From contig OZ037767.1 in the NCBI GenBank assembly GCA_964035545.1, positions 13,325,301-13,389,300 of the forward strand: a stretch of DNA of 64,000 bases, read 5' to 3'. Shown here piece by piece: positions 31,001-42,000 of the stretch. The translations under genes were made by a program, and so were the position numbers. How positions within the stretch are numbered: position 1 is the first letter of the stretch; every line of letters starts with the position of its first letter. This stretch comes from Bugula neritina. Taxonomy: Eukaryota; Bryozoa; Gymnolaemata; Cheilostomatida; Bugulidae. The notes under the pieces are model-generated. The model ran no database searches. It worked only from the letters and a program-made list of their open reading frames with translations, and was not told the origin of the DNA.

Positions 31001-34000
31001 TACGTTATAATGTCATGTGCATTTGTTTATTAAAATACATATTGGGTCAAGGACGAACGAGAGACTACGAAAAAAAAGATGTCAGCCTACAGTAGATAAA
31101 CACGCCGATAGACTTTGTGATAAATAATTATAAATCAGTATTATACTTTTGGTCCTTGTATTTCCCCTGGCCGGCCAGACCCCAGTTTATTGTTCTTTCG
31201 ATACTTCAATGTCATGCCTACATACTTTGAGTAACTCTCAGGTAATTATATACTCACTATACTTAATGTTTCAGTTACTAATTACTGCATCTTGCTGTGA
31301 GGTTATGTAAGGAACCGAACAAGTAGATCAGAAATGTGAGAATATATTTTAGGAAATAATACACAAGTTAAAAAAGACTGTACATAAGTCGATAAAGGAG
31401 ATAAACAAGAGTCACAATAGTTACATGAGTTAGCCTACTAGCTGCTAGTACAGTCCTTGTGTGTCAGTGGGCAGGTGCAGTTTACATGTATGAGGTCGGC
31501 TTTGATTGGTTGACCTAGATTTCACTTTTTATTGTCTATATCAATTGGCGGGGTATTTACATCACGCCATCCTGCCCACCGCATGGAAAACGGCATGACT
31601 AGCTTGGAAACGGGATGATTGTCCATAATTTATAACATAATGTTTAGCAGGGGACAGAGAGGGTTACACTTCCGCTAACCATTACAATATTATATTTTTT
31701 TACATTAATCAAAATAAATTGCCATAGGGAATGAGGGAAAAGAGTTAATTGGCAATCAGTTAGTAGATGAAAAGTATGACTGTAAAAAAAGTAAGAATCA
31801 ACATTTCTATTTTCTTTCAGATTTTGAAGCACATCTGAAAAACATTCAAGATCAACTCATGAAGAAAGAAAATTTATGGATGCTGGCATACAAAGAACTC
31901 ACTGAAAAGCTTATGGAATTTGATATGCAAAATTGGAAATGCATCAAAGAGTTACGCCAAGAAGCTAAAATCAAGGTTTAACGCTTGCCACTGGGCATGC
32001 TTATAAAATTGTAGCATAAACTTTGCCGAAATACGCTAGTGTTTTATATCTATTATTGAAATCAGTAAGAGCTGAATTTTGGAGCAGAATTTTAGTTTAC
32101 TGTTACAGTTACTTGATTATAAAATAAATTTTCCTTCACTGGGATTCGAGCAGGCGCATTAGCCATTACATCATGGGAACACTAGATGAACTCATTGCTA
32201 CATTGATTATATTTTGCTTTTAAATTACTTGTTAACTATAAGGTCAGGCAATCGCAATTAATTACTAAAAATCAGTTTTCAAGTGTTTTCTATTTATCTA
32301 CCATTCAGAGCTCCATGATATACATATTATTATAGTTCAAATAACGATGCTGCTAGAGATTAGGAGACATTCAAAGCAGTCGCTTTAAGGAAAAATTTAT
32401 TGAATGTCTTCTGTTCGATCAACTTATGCGATATTCTTCCTCTAAGAATGCAAACAAATTTTGATTAACACAGTTATTTCGGTACATAGCAATTTCTGTT
32501 CGTGCTTGCAGCATTATAATTTGTGAAAAAAACTTGTCTTATTTGGAAATTTTCGTTATTATAAATCATTCTGTTCTACAACTAGCAGTGATACCGCTGA
32601 CTATTAATTTCAATTTCACAAATTATATTGTACTTTGCATATTGAATTTGTTATAAACTAATTATTTGCTGTCAATAATTAAGAATCAGGTTACCAACTG
32701 TGAACTTTCATTGCAGACAGATGTTCGACCAACCATAATGAATGGAGTGATTATTGCATTTAACATCGTCAAATGACTTTTAGGAAATCTTGATTTTACC
32801 ATTAAACCTCTTGTGTGGTCTAACTAATAATTTTGAACCTAATCTCAAATACCTGAGAGTAATGTTTAGAATTTAAGAAAAAATACTTAGCTGGCAATCT
32901 TTTTATGGTGGCATCTGCTTAGATCAAAACTTTTAATAAACATCTTTTTTAGAGCCAAACGATTGATGAAAAGTACAAGAAAATGAAAGAATGCAGGATT
33001 GCCAAGTTTGGTGCTGCCAAAGAGTTATTTGCTCGAAATGTTGTTGGAAAAAAGTTGTTTGATTCTTTTGCGATTTATAAAAAACTCAAGGCTAGAATAG
33101 AATATGGTTCAAAGGTTCGTATAAATTTGTGATAATCTCTTTTGTACTAATAAAACAAGCAAATCAATGTAACATGCACACAAGAAGCTGTTTTTTGTTA
33201 CTAGCACTAGTTCATTATTTGCTATTGGTGTATTTGTTTAAACTATAAATGATTACAGTATATATACATTTTATAACTATTATTAATTAGAATGGCCAAG
33301 GTTTTCACTTTATAAGCAAATATATTTGAGAAAATTTCACTACCGACCATCTGATTTGGTAATTAAGTTATTAGCTTGTACAATGGTTGTAATATTTTGT
33401 CCACAGTTATATTTATATTTCAATCATAATTATGTTATAATGTAAAAATTCAGGAAATTAATTCTCTGCCATAAACTCATAAACCATGCAATATATATGT
33501 TACAGGCCGAGGTTATTGAGATGTTTGCTAAAGTTAGAGGTGATGTGGACACTGCACTCAGTGAGAAGCTACCTGAATTTATACCGGAGGGTATGTTATC
33601 TTTTTCCCCATGCCCAAACTCACTAAGAAAAGTTAGGTACCAAATCATAATGTCTCATACAAGGTTTAATTGGTAAATTGTTATTTTAAATGTTTAAGCT
33701 GTGAACACTTGGGCAGGTTTTCCGTGTTTTGACTATCATACTACCTTATCTCTGGGCTTAACTGCTAGCAAATAAGTTGTTTTTTTTGGTTTAATTTTCA
33801 ATTTGACTGCTTCCACTTTCTCTCTCTTTATCTCTAAGTTTTCTCCAGTCTCTCCTATAACTATTATAAGCATCTGATGAGAAAGAAAAGAATGGGCTTT
33901 CCAGTTTTTACTGGCCGTTATTAAATTTTTTATTATAATAAAAAACAGCAGGCTGAGTGATGACTCTTGGTTTACACTAACCTTTATTCAGACTTAGTAG

Positions 34001-36498
34001 GTTTTTTGGCATTCGCCCTGATAGTAGTGGTATTGTTCTTATACATATCTTTAATGAGTTTAAATGATATTAGTTCAATCAGTTCCGTACACAGACCCAT
34101 GTTAGCTCTTACAGTATCATAGGCTTTTTTGACCTTCTACTTGTTGTCGTTTTCCTGTATTCTTTATTTTTTCCATACAATATTTGTCTGCTAACTATTA
34201 ACTATATATTAACTCTATTAACTGTTGATTGTATCTTTTCATTCTACTATCACAGCTTTGTCGTTAAGTATTTAACCACCATTGATTCTCCCAAAATTTC
34301 TTTAGCTACATTAATAACCATCCGATAAGTTTCTGCCCGCTGAAGTCTCTCCTCGGGTAAATTCATCTCTTTTCTCATTCAGATTTTCTATCAGTTCTTC
34401 CCTTCATGTTTCTTGAGCTTTTACCAGCTCGTTTTCTCCTATTCTAGGCCTTTTCTTTTTGTTGCTGTAATTTTAACTACCAGTAGTATACACTTGACCT
34501 GAAAATCTATCCTATCTTCATGCTACAACTTTTTTGTCAAGTTTTAGTATTGTCTTTATACTATGTGTTCCCTTAGAATTTAGCATTAATGAAACAAAGT
34601 CCTCAAACAGCTCAAGCGAAGAAAAAGCAAGTGACCTTACTGAATCAGAAAGCAAAAGTTCAGACGATATTCCTGATTTTTCTGAGTATGTTTATGTACC
34701 TTTTCATATCTTTATTGAGTATTGTCTCACTTAAACCTAACTCATTTCTCTTTCCATTTATATAATCCTTGTTAAAAGTGTTATCACAGTCTTATTCTTT
34801 TTAATTGAGATTAATTAATATTGATTGTAGTTTATTGGAAAAGCATGCTGTTGAAAGCCCTGAAATCGCCTATGACCCTGATGACAGGAACACCATACTG
34901 ATTCTTGGTAAAAATGCTGGAAGCAAACTGCAGGAGGATCTTGATGCCCTATCTAAGGGGACCAAATTTACATTAATTGCCAGAGAAGCACAGTCTTCAA
35001 CTCATACAACTTCCATGAGTAATTCACTCCAGATAACAAAACAAATCCGAGAAGCTAACGACTGGAAAACGGCAGTGGTTGCATCATGTGAATTACTTCT
35101 GCATGCTGTTTGTCGTAACAAAGAAAATAATGAAGAAACGAAAGAAATGGGATATTTTGTTGGGCCAGCACATATGGTTTTAGGTAAGCTACAACGAACG
35201 GAGTTTGCAAGTGTTGACAAGAGTTTAGAGGCCCGAAAAGAAGTTGAGAAGAAAACTACTGAAACAAGATTTGTTGTTGAACAGTCTCCAGGAAGTCATG
35301 TAGATCTCAATCATCCACCATTGATGTCTTACAAATACTGGTGTTCGGGAAGACCTCGAGGTGGAAAGCAAGCAGATGAACAGTGTGATTGTTTAAACTT
35401 GACATGTCAAAATTATCTACCAACATGTCCTTTGTGCGAGATGCCAAGTGAATGTGAAAGCTGTAAAAAATTTGATGATAAATTTGCTAATATCAAAGGT
35501 GGTTTATTGAATACTGCTGATTTTTTTAAGGCGTTTCATAAAAAGAAAATGTTTGATGACATACCAATCTGTGGGCACATGATACTTAGTGACATGCTCT
35601 TTTTAACTGTTGATCTACAGAAGGCCTTAGAATTATACATTCAGCTCAAAAACTCAACCAAACGGTACCGTCCAATCAGAACCGTAGGTGAGCTGAGGAG
35701 ATATGCCAGTAGTGAACAGACAGTCAAGATAGGTGAACACGACGGCCAATTAACAGAATTACCCACGACCTATGAACGTGTTCAAACAGCTCGTAATGGA
35801 AGACATCATTATTTTTTTGGATTACACTTGGTGTTCAAACTCATTGCAAAAACAGAGCATGGACCAATACTGTAAGTTTGATTATTGAATCTATATGCGT
35901 GAACACGCACAGGCACACACATATAATGCTCTCAATCTATGCTTAGAAATTGGTGCTTCTATGATTGAGCACTTGAACAAAGGCCACAACTTTAAGCTAT
36001 TATTTAGCATTATGCAAAGTCATTAAATCTTACTTAGGCACACTGGTTTGAATTTACACACTTTTCAAATACTAGTTTCTTTCATTTCTAAGGTGTGAGC
36101 CATGGTACTCTGTTCTGTCCTCAAGAGGGGACAAACCCTCAAACAGCCGCTGTACAAAAATTAAGTTGTTTGTGCTCGCTAGTAAAGTTGGGTTTATGTA
36201 ATCATTGAGCTCACTAAATACAGCATTTTTTGGCTTACATAAGCTATTATTTTTTAGAAAATTAAAAGAAGGAGATTGTGGGAAGATCCTCTATGAAAAA
36301 AAGGACAACAAGGATCCTTTGCCTATTGGAATGTTCATTGGGGAAGTTGAGAACATACCTAACTTATATAGGGCCGTTCTACTCCAGCATTCAATCAAGG
36401 AAATAGAACATATTTACCCGCACTACCTGGGTAACACTGAGCTAATTCGAGACAAGTATGCTCGAGAAAACAGCTATACTAGACAGGGGCCATGCTAA
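25052..36498 (+). CDS. TRIM-like RING/B-box protein with duplicated B-box/coiled-coil module, 13 exons
   Basis: Exons: 25052-25221, 25641-25800, 25910-26042, 27952-28112, 28808-29063, 29610-29724, 29989-30464, 31821-31975, 32953-33114, 33506-33590, 34577-34685, 34831-35871, 36258-36498; phases agree, giving 1087 aa. RING C3HC4 at residues 14-56 (CGFC, CGHIYC, CLRC, CPLC), implying an E3 ligase by family. A Cys-rich segment (CEEC, CFKC) at about 70-100. B-box 2 at about 120-150 (CEHH, CSAC, CEEC). Helical, Lys/Glu-rich segment at 155-293, an acidic Ser-rich linker, then a signature ending YDPDNSNRIMILGKNAG. The set repeats: second B-box-like CTEHDHSLTQLECAEC, helical segment, acidic linker and YDPDDRNTILILGKNAG. 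The last about 400 residues, with CPLCEMPSECESC, match nothing I know. No RBCC C-terminal domain such as NHL or SPRY was seen. Confidence 0.8.
25349..25560 (-). mobile_element. tRNA-derived SINE copy A
   Basis: On the minus strand, a tRNA-like head with box A (GTCTAGGGGTTAGAGCG) and box B (GGGTTCAAACCCC), then the shared core CCATTGGTGATGTTAGG... and the tail ending in ATAAACTTGCG. In intron 1 of the TRIM-like gene. Confidence 0.8.
26128..26333. mobile_element. Small palindromic MITE-like element (GGCACAGGTAAAAA ends)
   Basis: Left end GTGTCTGATAAAAATGGCAC and right end (minus strand) TGGCATGGTAAAAATTACAC form an inverted pair. Part of it recurs at 28410-28557 with a right end reading GTGTCCAGTAAAAATGACAC on the minus strand. 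Low coding potential. Confidence 0.5.
26575..26996 (+). mobile_element. GGGTCA... MITE, complete copy, TSD TTAT
   Basis: 422 bp. Ends GGGTCATTTTACTTAATTTA and (minus strand) GAGTCAGTTTACTTCATTTA, flanked by TTAT at 26571-26574 and 26997-27000. In intron 3 of the TRIM-like gene. Confidence 0.9.
27396..27602 (-). mobile_element. tRNA-derived SINE copy B
   Basis: Same SINE as 25349-25560, minus strand, with GTGGTCTAGGGGTTAGAGCG head. In intron 3 of the TRIM-like gene. Confidence 0.8.
28410..28557. mobile_element. Partial copy of the 26128-26333 element
   Basis: Shares the right half: AGTGTGCCATTTTTACC, CCATTTGTGCCATTTTTACC and GTGTCATTTTTACTGGACAC. The left terminal repeat is missing. Confidence 0.45.
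30513..30702 (+). mobile_element. tRNA-derived SINE copy C
   Basis: Plus-strand copy starting GAGCAGCTGGGGTTAGAGCG and ending near ATGAACTTGCATGAG. In intron 7 of the TRIM-like gene. Its box B region is diverged. Confidence 0.75.
30930..31640. other. Unclassified repeat-like stretch in TRIM-like intron 7
   Basis: Less AT-biased than the surrounding intron, with no reading frame I recognise. It may be an old transposon or LTR, but I could not define ends or a target duplication. Confidence 0.25.
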
Positions 36499-39014
36499 AC
36501 TCGTTCTGATCCTTCAACCCTCCTACCCAGTGCTTCTGATCCTCATTAATCCTGTCAGTTTATTCTTACCGCAGCCTCCCACACAACAGCTTATGTGCAT
36601 AAATGCCATTATTGTCTTAATTGGGCTTCTAGTATTTAAGTTTAGTCATACAGCTTTGATCGAAACTGTTATACTTGATGGTTGAGTAATTTCCTTTGCT
36701 ACAAATATTTCCCAGAACATTAAGCACAGGCTGATTTTTGTTTACCTATTTTCTCTCCCACCACTCTCCAAGTGCCTTTCTTATTTTTCACAAATTATTT
36801 TTTTCTGGTTTGAAATATAGTTACTTCATTTTAATACTGTGGGCAGACCAAATATGTAGTTTTTTGGTGAACAATTTAACCATGAAAATCATAATACTGT
36901 TTTATCTACTGATGGTGAATTTATTATTGTTATAGAAAGTAGGCTCTCATCAATATCCAATTGAATATTGAATAAAAAAAATATCCATATACTAATATAT
37001 TCATATTCATATACAAAATATACTAAACATTTTGGAGTGGTTTATTATTATATCCCAGTTTTTGACTTATTAGTTGTAGCAGAGGTGACATTTTTAATTT
37101 TCTTTCAACTTATACAAGTTTTACCTTAGGCAGTAGATTTTTATATTTTTGCAATTTTATACTCAAAATGTTGGTGGTTTCCATTAAATCATGATTAGCC
37201 TTTAATATTAAAATTTACACAATTTTGATGGATTTTAATTCTTTATCAACCTAACCTGTGATTGCGAATGATTTTTTGAAAATTTTATTTAATATTTTTC
37301 CTCTAATTTAAATATACAATCTACTTAATTACTAATCTTTATAATTTTGATCTGCTGTAAATTGAGAAATACATCTAGTTTTTGCTAGGTGTTTATTGAG
37401 CTATTTTCAGCTACTTCAGAAGAAAGCATGCTACTGTGCTATTGACTTTATAACAGAATATATCAGTTTATACAGCTTACACTTCGGCTATAATATATAT
37501 ATAAACATATCCAATATAAACAAAATAAGACAGAGTGAGCCAGTTGCATTTTTGTCCAAGATAACATTTCTTTACACTTCAAAATTTAATGTTGGATAAT
37601 TAAAGTTATAACGAATAGAAAATTTAGGTCAATGCAAGAAGCATTTATTCACTTTTCTGAATGATGCTGCAAATTTAATAATCAGACCTTTTGCGCACAA
37701 ACAAGAAAATGCTGGCATTGCAGTTTGGTTGAGCATCACAAAACATGGTGAACTTCTTTACTTCTTTTAAAAGTTTTTACTCCTGGAAGAATGGCAGTAA
37801 TCCTTTACTAAACTTCAATATGTGCATAGTATTAGATACTGGCCAAAAAACTTTCCACAAATACGCAGGAGATTACACAAGATGTGGCATAAGGTCCACT
37901 CTGGAGAAGATATCAGAGCATGTTATTACATCAACTATATTACAGTATAAGGAGTATTACGGTATAGTCATAAAAGTGTTCATAAAGTCATTGCAAAGCA
38001 ATATTCACTTGTCATGAAACAGAACATGTTTAATAAAAAAAACTCATGTGAAAAATTATGACAATATGATAAAATGTAAAGTATAGCAATATATAATAAT
38101 GAGTATAATCTATTCTATACTAATATACTATATTGTATTATATGCTATTAAATTGTGTTATATATCAGTATATTTCGTGTATACCAGTATATAATACAGC
38201 ATAATACACTAGCATATAGCACAATATAATATACTAGTATACAATACAGTATACTAAACTAACATATGACACAGTACTATAATACTCGTAGATTACAATA
38301 ACAGTAACTGCATGCTCTCAAGTATAGCTTCTTTGACGGTAGAAAAAAGGAAGACGGGACAGATTTAGCTCAGTTATTGGGCTGACAGACTGTGATATGC
38401 TGACTTAACCTATAAAAAAATGTACAACAGAAATTATTGTTGGAATATACTTCATTATTTTCAAATTATTTGCCCAAAAATAACACTTTTCTGTCCATCT
38501 CTGCTCAACACTGAAAGAAAGTCAGATGCTAAAGATGCAACCAATAGGAGTGGCTACACATGTTTACCACTTATGGGTAAACTATGTTACCTAGCAACAC
38601 ACATGACGTTGCTAGGTAACATACAGGACGTTGCTTAGCAGCTAACGAAAGCTGGCAAAGCCTTTTGAATTGCAACACAGTTGTAAAGATATATTATCTA
38701 TTGGCCATTAAACATTAAATGAGTGGCAAATATTGAAAAGTTGACTTTTATGCATGCTGCCATAAAAATACGAGGTCAAATTCTAAAACAGCACACCAAA
38801 ATGGTCTTAAAATAAAGTATTGTTTACTTTAGGAAAATATTGATTATAGGTGTAACAATTTTAGTGTGCACAAAATTTTATAAACAAAATAATTGCAGCT
38901 GACATTAGTTAATTTAACAGAATTAGGGAAGAACCATTCAGCTACAATTTTACAGCCAAGCTAAAGCATGTTACAGCTTAAAGTTAATAAACAGGTAGTT
39001 GCCTCACCATTGAG
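36499..39014. other. Spacer between the TRIM-like gene and AMPK beta, tail to tail
   Basis: Contains AATAAA at 36971-36976, a plausible poly(A) signal about 470 nt after the TRIM-like stop. It also holds a palindromic GTTACC/GGTAAC pair at 38586-38620 and very AT-rich words around 38080-38290. Small open frames near 37396 and 37745 show no family resemblance. Confidence 0.4.
38586..38620. promoter_or_regulatory. Inverted pair of X-box-like sites
   Basis: GTTACCTAGCAAC (38586-38598) and GTTGCTAGGTAAC (38608-38620) are exact reverse complements separated by 9 bases. Each resembles an RFX X-box (GTTRCC...GGYAAC). It could equally be a transposon end or hairpin. Confidence 0.3.
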
Positions 39015-42000
39015 CTAGTCAATTGGTTTGTAGAGTAGAGTTGTGACACATTTCTTCCTGAATCTGCTCGTATCGCTTAACACCATCACCCCATCCTACA
39101 GAGTGAAGTGAAACTGTACAGTACTGAGTAATATAATACACATGGAATAGTATATAGATTCACTAGAGAGCAGTCGTGGTCCAGTGGTTAAAGTGTTGGC
39201 TTAGTAAACACAAAGCCATGGGTTCGACCCCCAGTCAAGACCATTGGTGATGTTAGGAAGAGCATTCAGTCATAATTGCTCTTGTGATGCATCTGAATAA
39301 GTCCTTAGCCCATTTTGACAAAAAACCTTCCAACAGGGGTTCTCGCAGGGAGAGTGACTATAAACTTGCGTGAGTATATTGATTCACTGCGGCACTGCAA
39401 CTGTCCTTTGACGATATAACCCAGATGAAACAACTTTAATAGAACAGTCTGGAAGAAAAGCTGAGCAATGAGATCACTGCTTGTGAAGCAATATAGTATT
39501 ATTTCAGGCTCCATTCCAAATGAGTTAAAAGGGACTGTGATATAAGTAGATAAAGGGTTAGCAACAATGAAAACTAGAAGACAGGATCATAGATTGTACA
39601 TAAAAATTAACTTTTGGTATCAGATTTTAAAAGTACAAGGCAGATCTGTTCACGACAAGTAGAGAGCTGGAATAGCATCATAATATGTCTATATCAGATG
39701 CCTATATCATATGTCTATATCACATGCTTGTAAACTCATACAAGTTTATAGTCACTATCACTATAAGAACACCTAATGGAAAGGTTTTTTAAAAGCTTTT
39801 TCAACAATGGCCTGTACTGGGGTTCGAACCCATGACTTCATGTTTACTAAGCCAAACCCCAAACCCCTAGACCACGGCTCATCTCTATATCATAATATGC
39901 TTACATAGTTATTATACCTATATTAAAAGTTGAGAAATAATTTTCATACCAATATAACTAAACAATAATCATTTTTTGTATTAACTTGAATCGTATTACT
40001 AAATACAGTTTTCAGCTTACAGACTCGCGTCTGCTGAAGAAGACATGGGTTAGTTTACGTACCTTGATGGAGAGAGCGTAGAGATGGTTCACCATAACGT
40101 GATTGGGCTCCGGCAATAGCCCGGGTTCTAACTACAAAGACAAAACTCAGTAAGATACGTGAAGAGGGCAACACAACAATACTATTTGTAGTACATAACG
40201 CAAGGAAATGTCTAAGGGAAAACTCACAAAAAGTGTCTAGTTTCTTCTTCAAGTAGCCACTTAGCATTTTGAATTATCAATTATTACGAATGAGAGGTGA
40301 AAACTCCCAAAAATCAAAACTATCAAAACTTTGGGTAATTATACAGAATTGTAGGTGTTAAACCGACCTAAGTACTACATGCAGGTGATCTACATATTGT
40401 GTATAGGTGATCTATATGTAATATATAGATGAACCTATATATTAAACACAGTTGACCTATATACTAGACACACATGACCTATATACTAGACACACATGAC
40501 CTATATACTAGACACACATGACCTATATACTAGACACACATGACCTATATACTAGACACACATGACCTATATACTAGATAAAACTGACCTATACACTAGA
40601 CACACATGACCTATATACTAGACACATATGACCTATATACTAGATATACATGACCTATACACTAGACACACATGACCTATATTCTAGACACACATGACCT
40701 ATATACTAGACACACATGACCTATATACCAGACACACATGACCTATATACTAGACACACATGACCTATATACGTACATGAGGGGAGATGTCTTTGTTTAG
40801 TATAACTTGTAGCAGATGTTGAGGTAAGACAGGCGGTCCGACATTTCGATCTGACAACTTCCTGGTTGGTATTTCCTGTCCATATTCCGTCTGTGGATAA
40901 TCTACGAAATTATATAACTCGGGTTATAGAGTAAGTGTAGTGTAAGTATAGTGTATATTAGTGTAAGTACAATGTAAGTATAGTGTATATTTGTGTAAGT
41001 ACAGTGTATACTCATATAAGTATAGTGTATGTTAGTGTAAGTATAGTGCAAGTACAGTGTAAGTATAGTGTATATTAGTGTGAGTACAGTGCAAGTACAG
41101 TGTAAGTATAGTGTATATTAGTGTGAGTACAGTGTAAGTATAGTGTAATTATAGTGTAAGTACAATGTAATTACAATGTAAGTACATCATACGAGTTGAA
41201 CAGACCAGGGGAGATGTGGGAACCATCGGATTTAGGTAGGACAGAATTGCCGTCAGTTTCCAGAGCGTCAATTATCTCAAAATCTGATTTCTTTACTCTG
41301 ACGACGTTGTTGAGATTACCGTGACTATCTGTGACTGTCGGCTGGAACAGACAGACAAGATATCCCGTTACTTCATAATAATATACAGAACTATCTCATA
41401 ATATACAGAACTATCTCATAATATACAGAACTATCTCATAATATACAGAACTCTCTCATAATATACAGAACTATCTCATAATATACAGGACTATCCCATA
41501 ATATACAGAACTCTCTCATAATATACAGAACTATTTCATAATAATATACAGAACTATCTCATAATATACAGGACTATCCCATAATATAATATATTATTAT
41601 ACACACCTCATTGGGGTGAATCACCCACTGCCTGTCAACATAGTACTTATAATGATGCTCTCCTTCTGGGAGTTCTACTATAGTGTAGAAGTTTTCTGTG
41701 CTGTAAGCAGAATGTGGAAACAACTTCAAGTATATTGTCTACAGAGGGAATGCTAGACACCACCATGTAACCAGGTGTCTAATACTTTATTTCAATTATC
41801 TTACTGCAACCGTAATAATATATGTTGATATGGAGGCAGAAATGGTCTAATAGTGTAAGCAATTATTCAGGACAAAACAAATTTAGATAACATCTAAATT
41901 TAAAGTTTCAATTTAAATTAAATGTTAAATTTGAAGAGTTGAAAAGTAGTGGACTGCATGCCAGGAGTGTAATTAGACTGTGGACTAAGGAATAAAAAGT

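Noticed and set aside
30930-31640. Possible solo LTR in TRIM-like intron 7
   Set aside because: I could not find matching ends, a target repeat or promoter and poly(A) elements in order.
37745-38017. 90-codon frame downstream of the TRIM-like gene
   Set aside because: No family resemblance, no splice partner and no codon pattern to support it.
39167-39240. Possible tRNA gene
   Set aside because: The A and B boxes belong to a SINE head; flanking core and tail recur in six copies, and no clean cloverleaf was seen.
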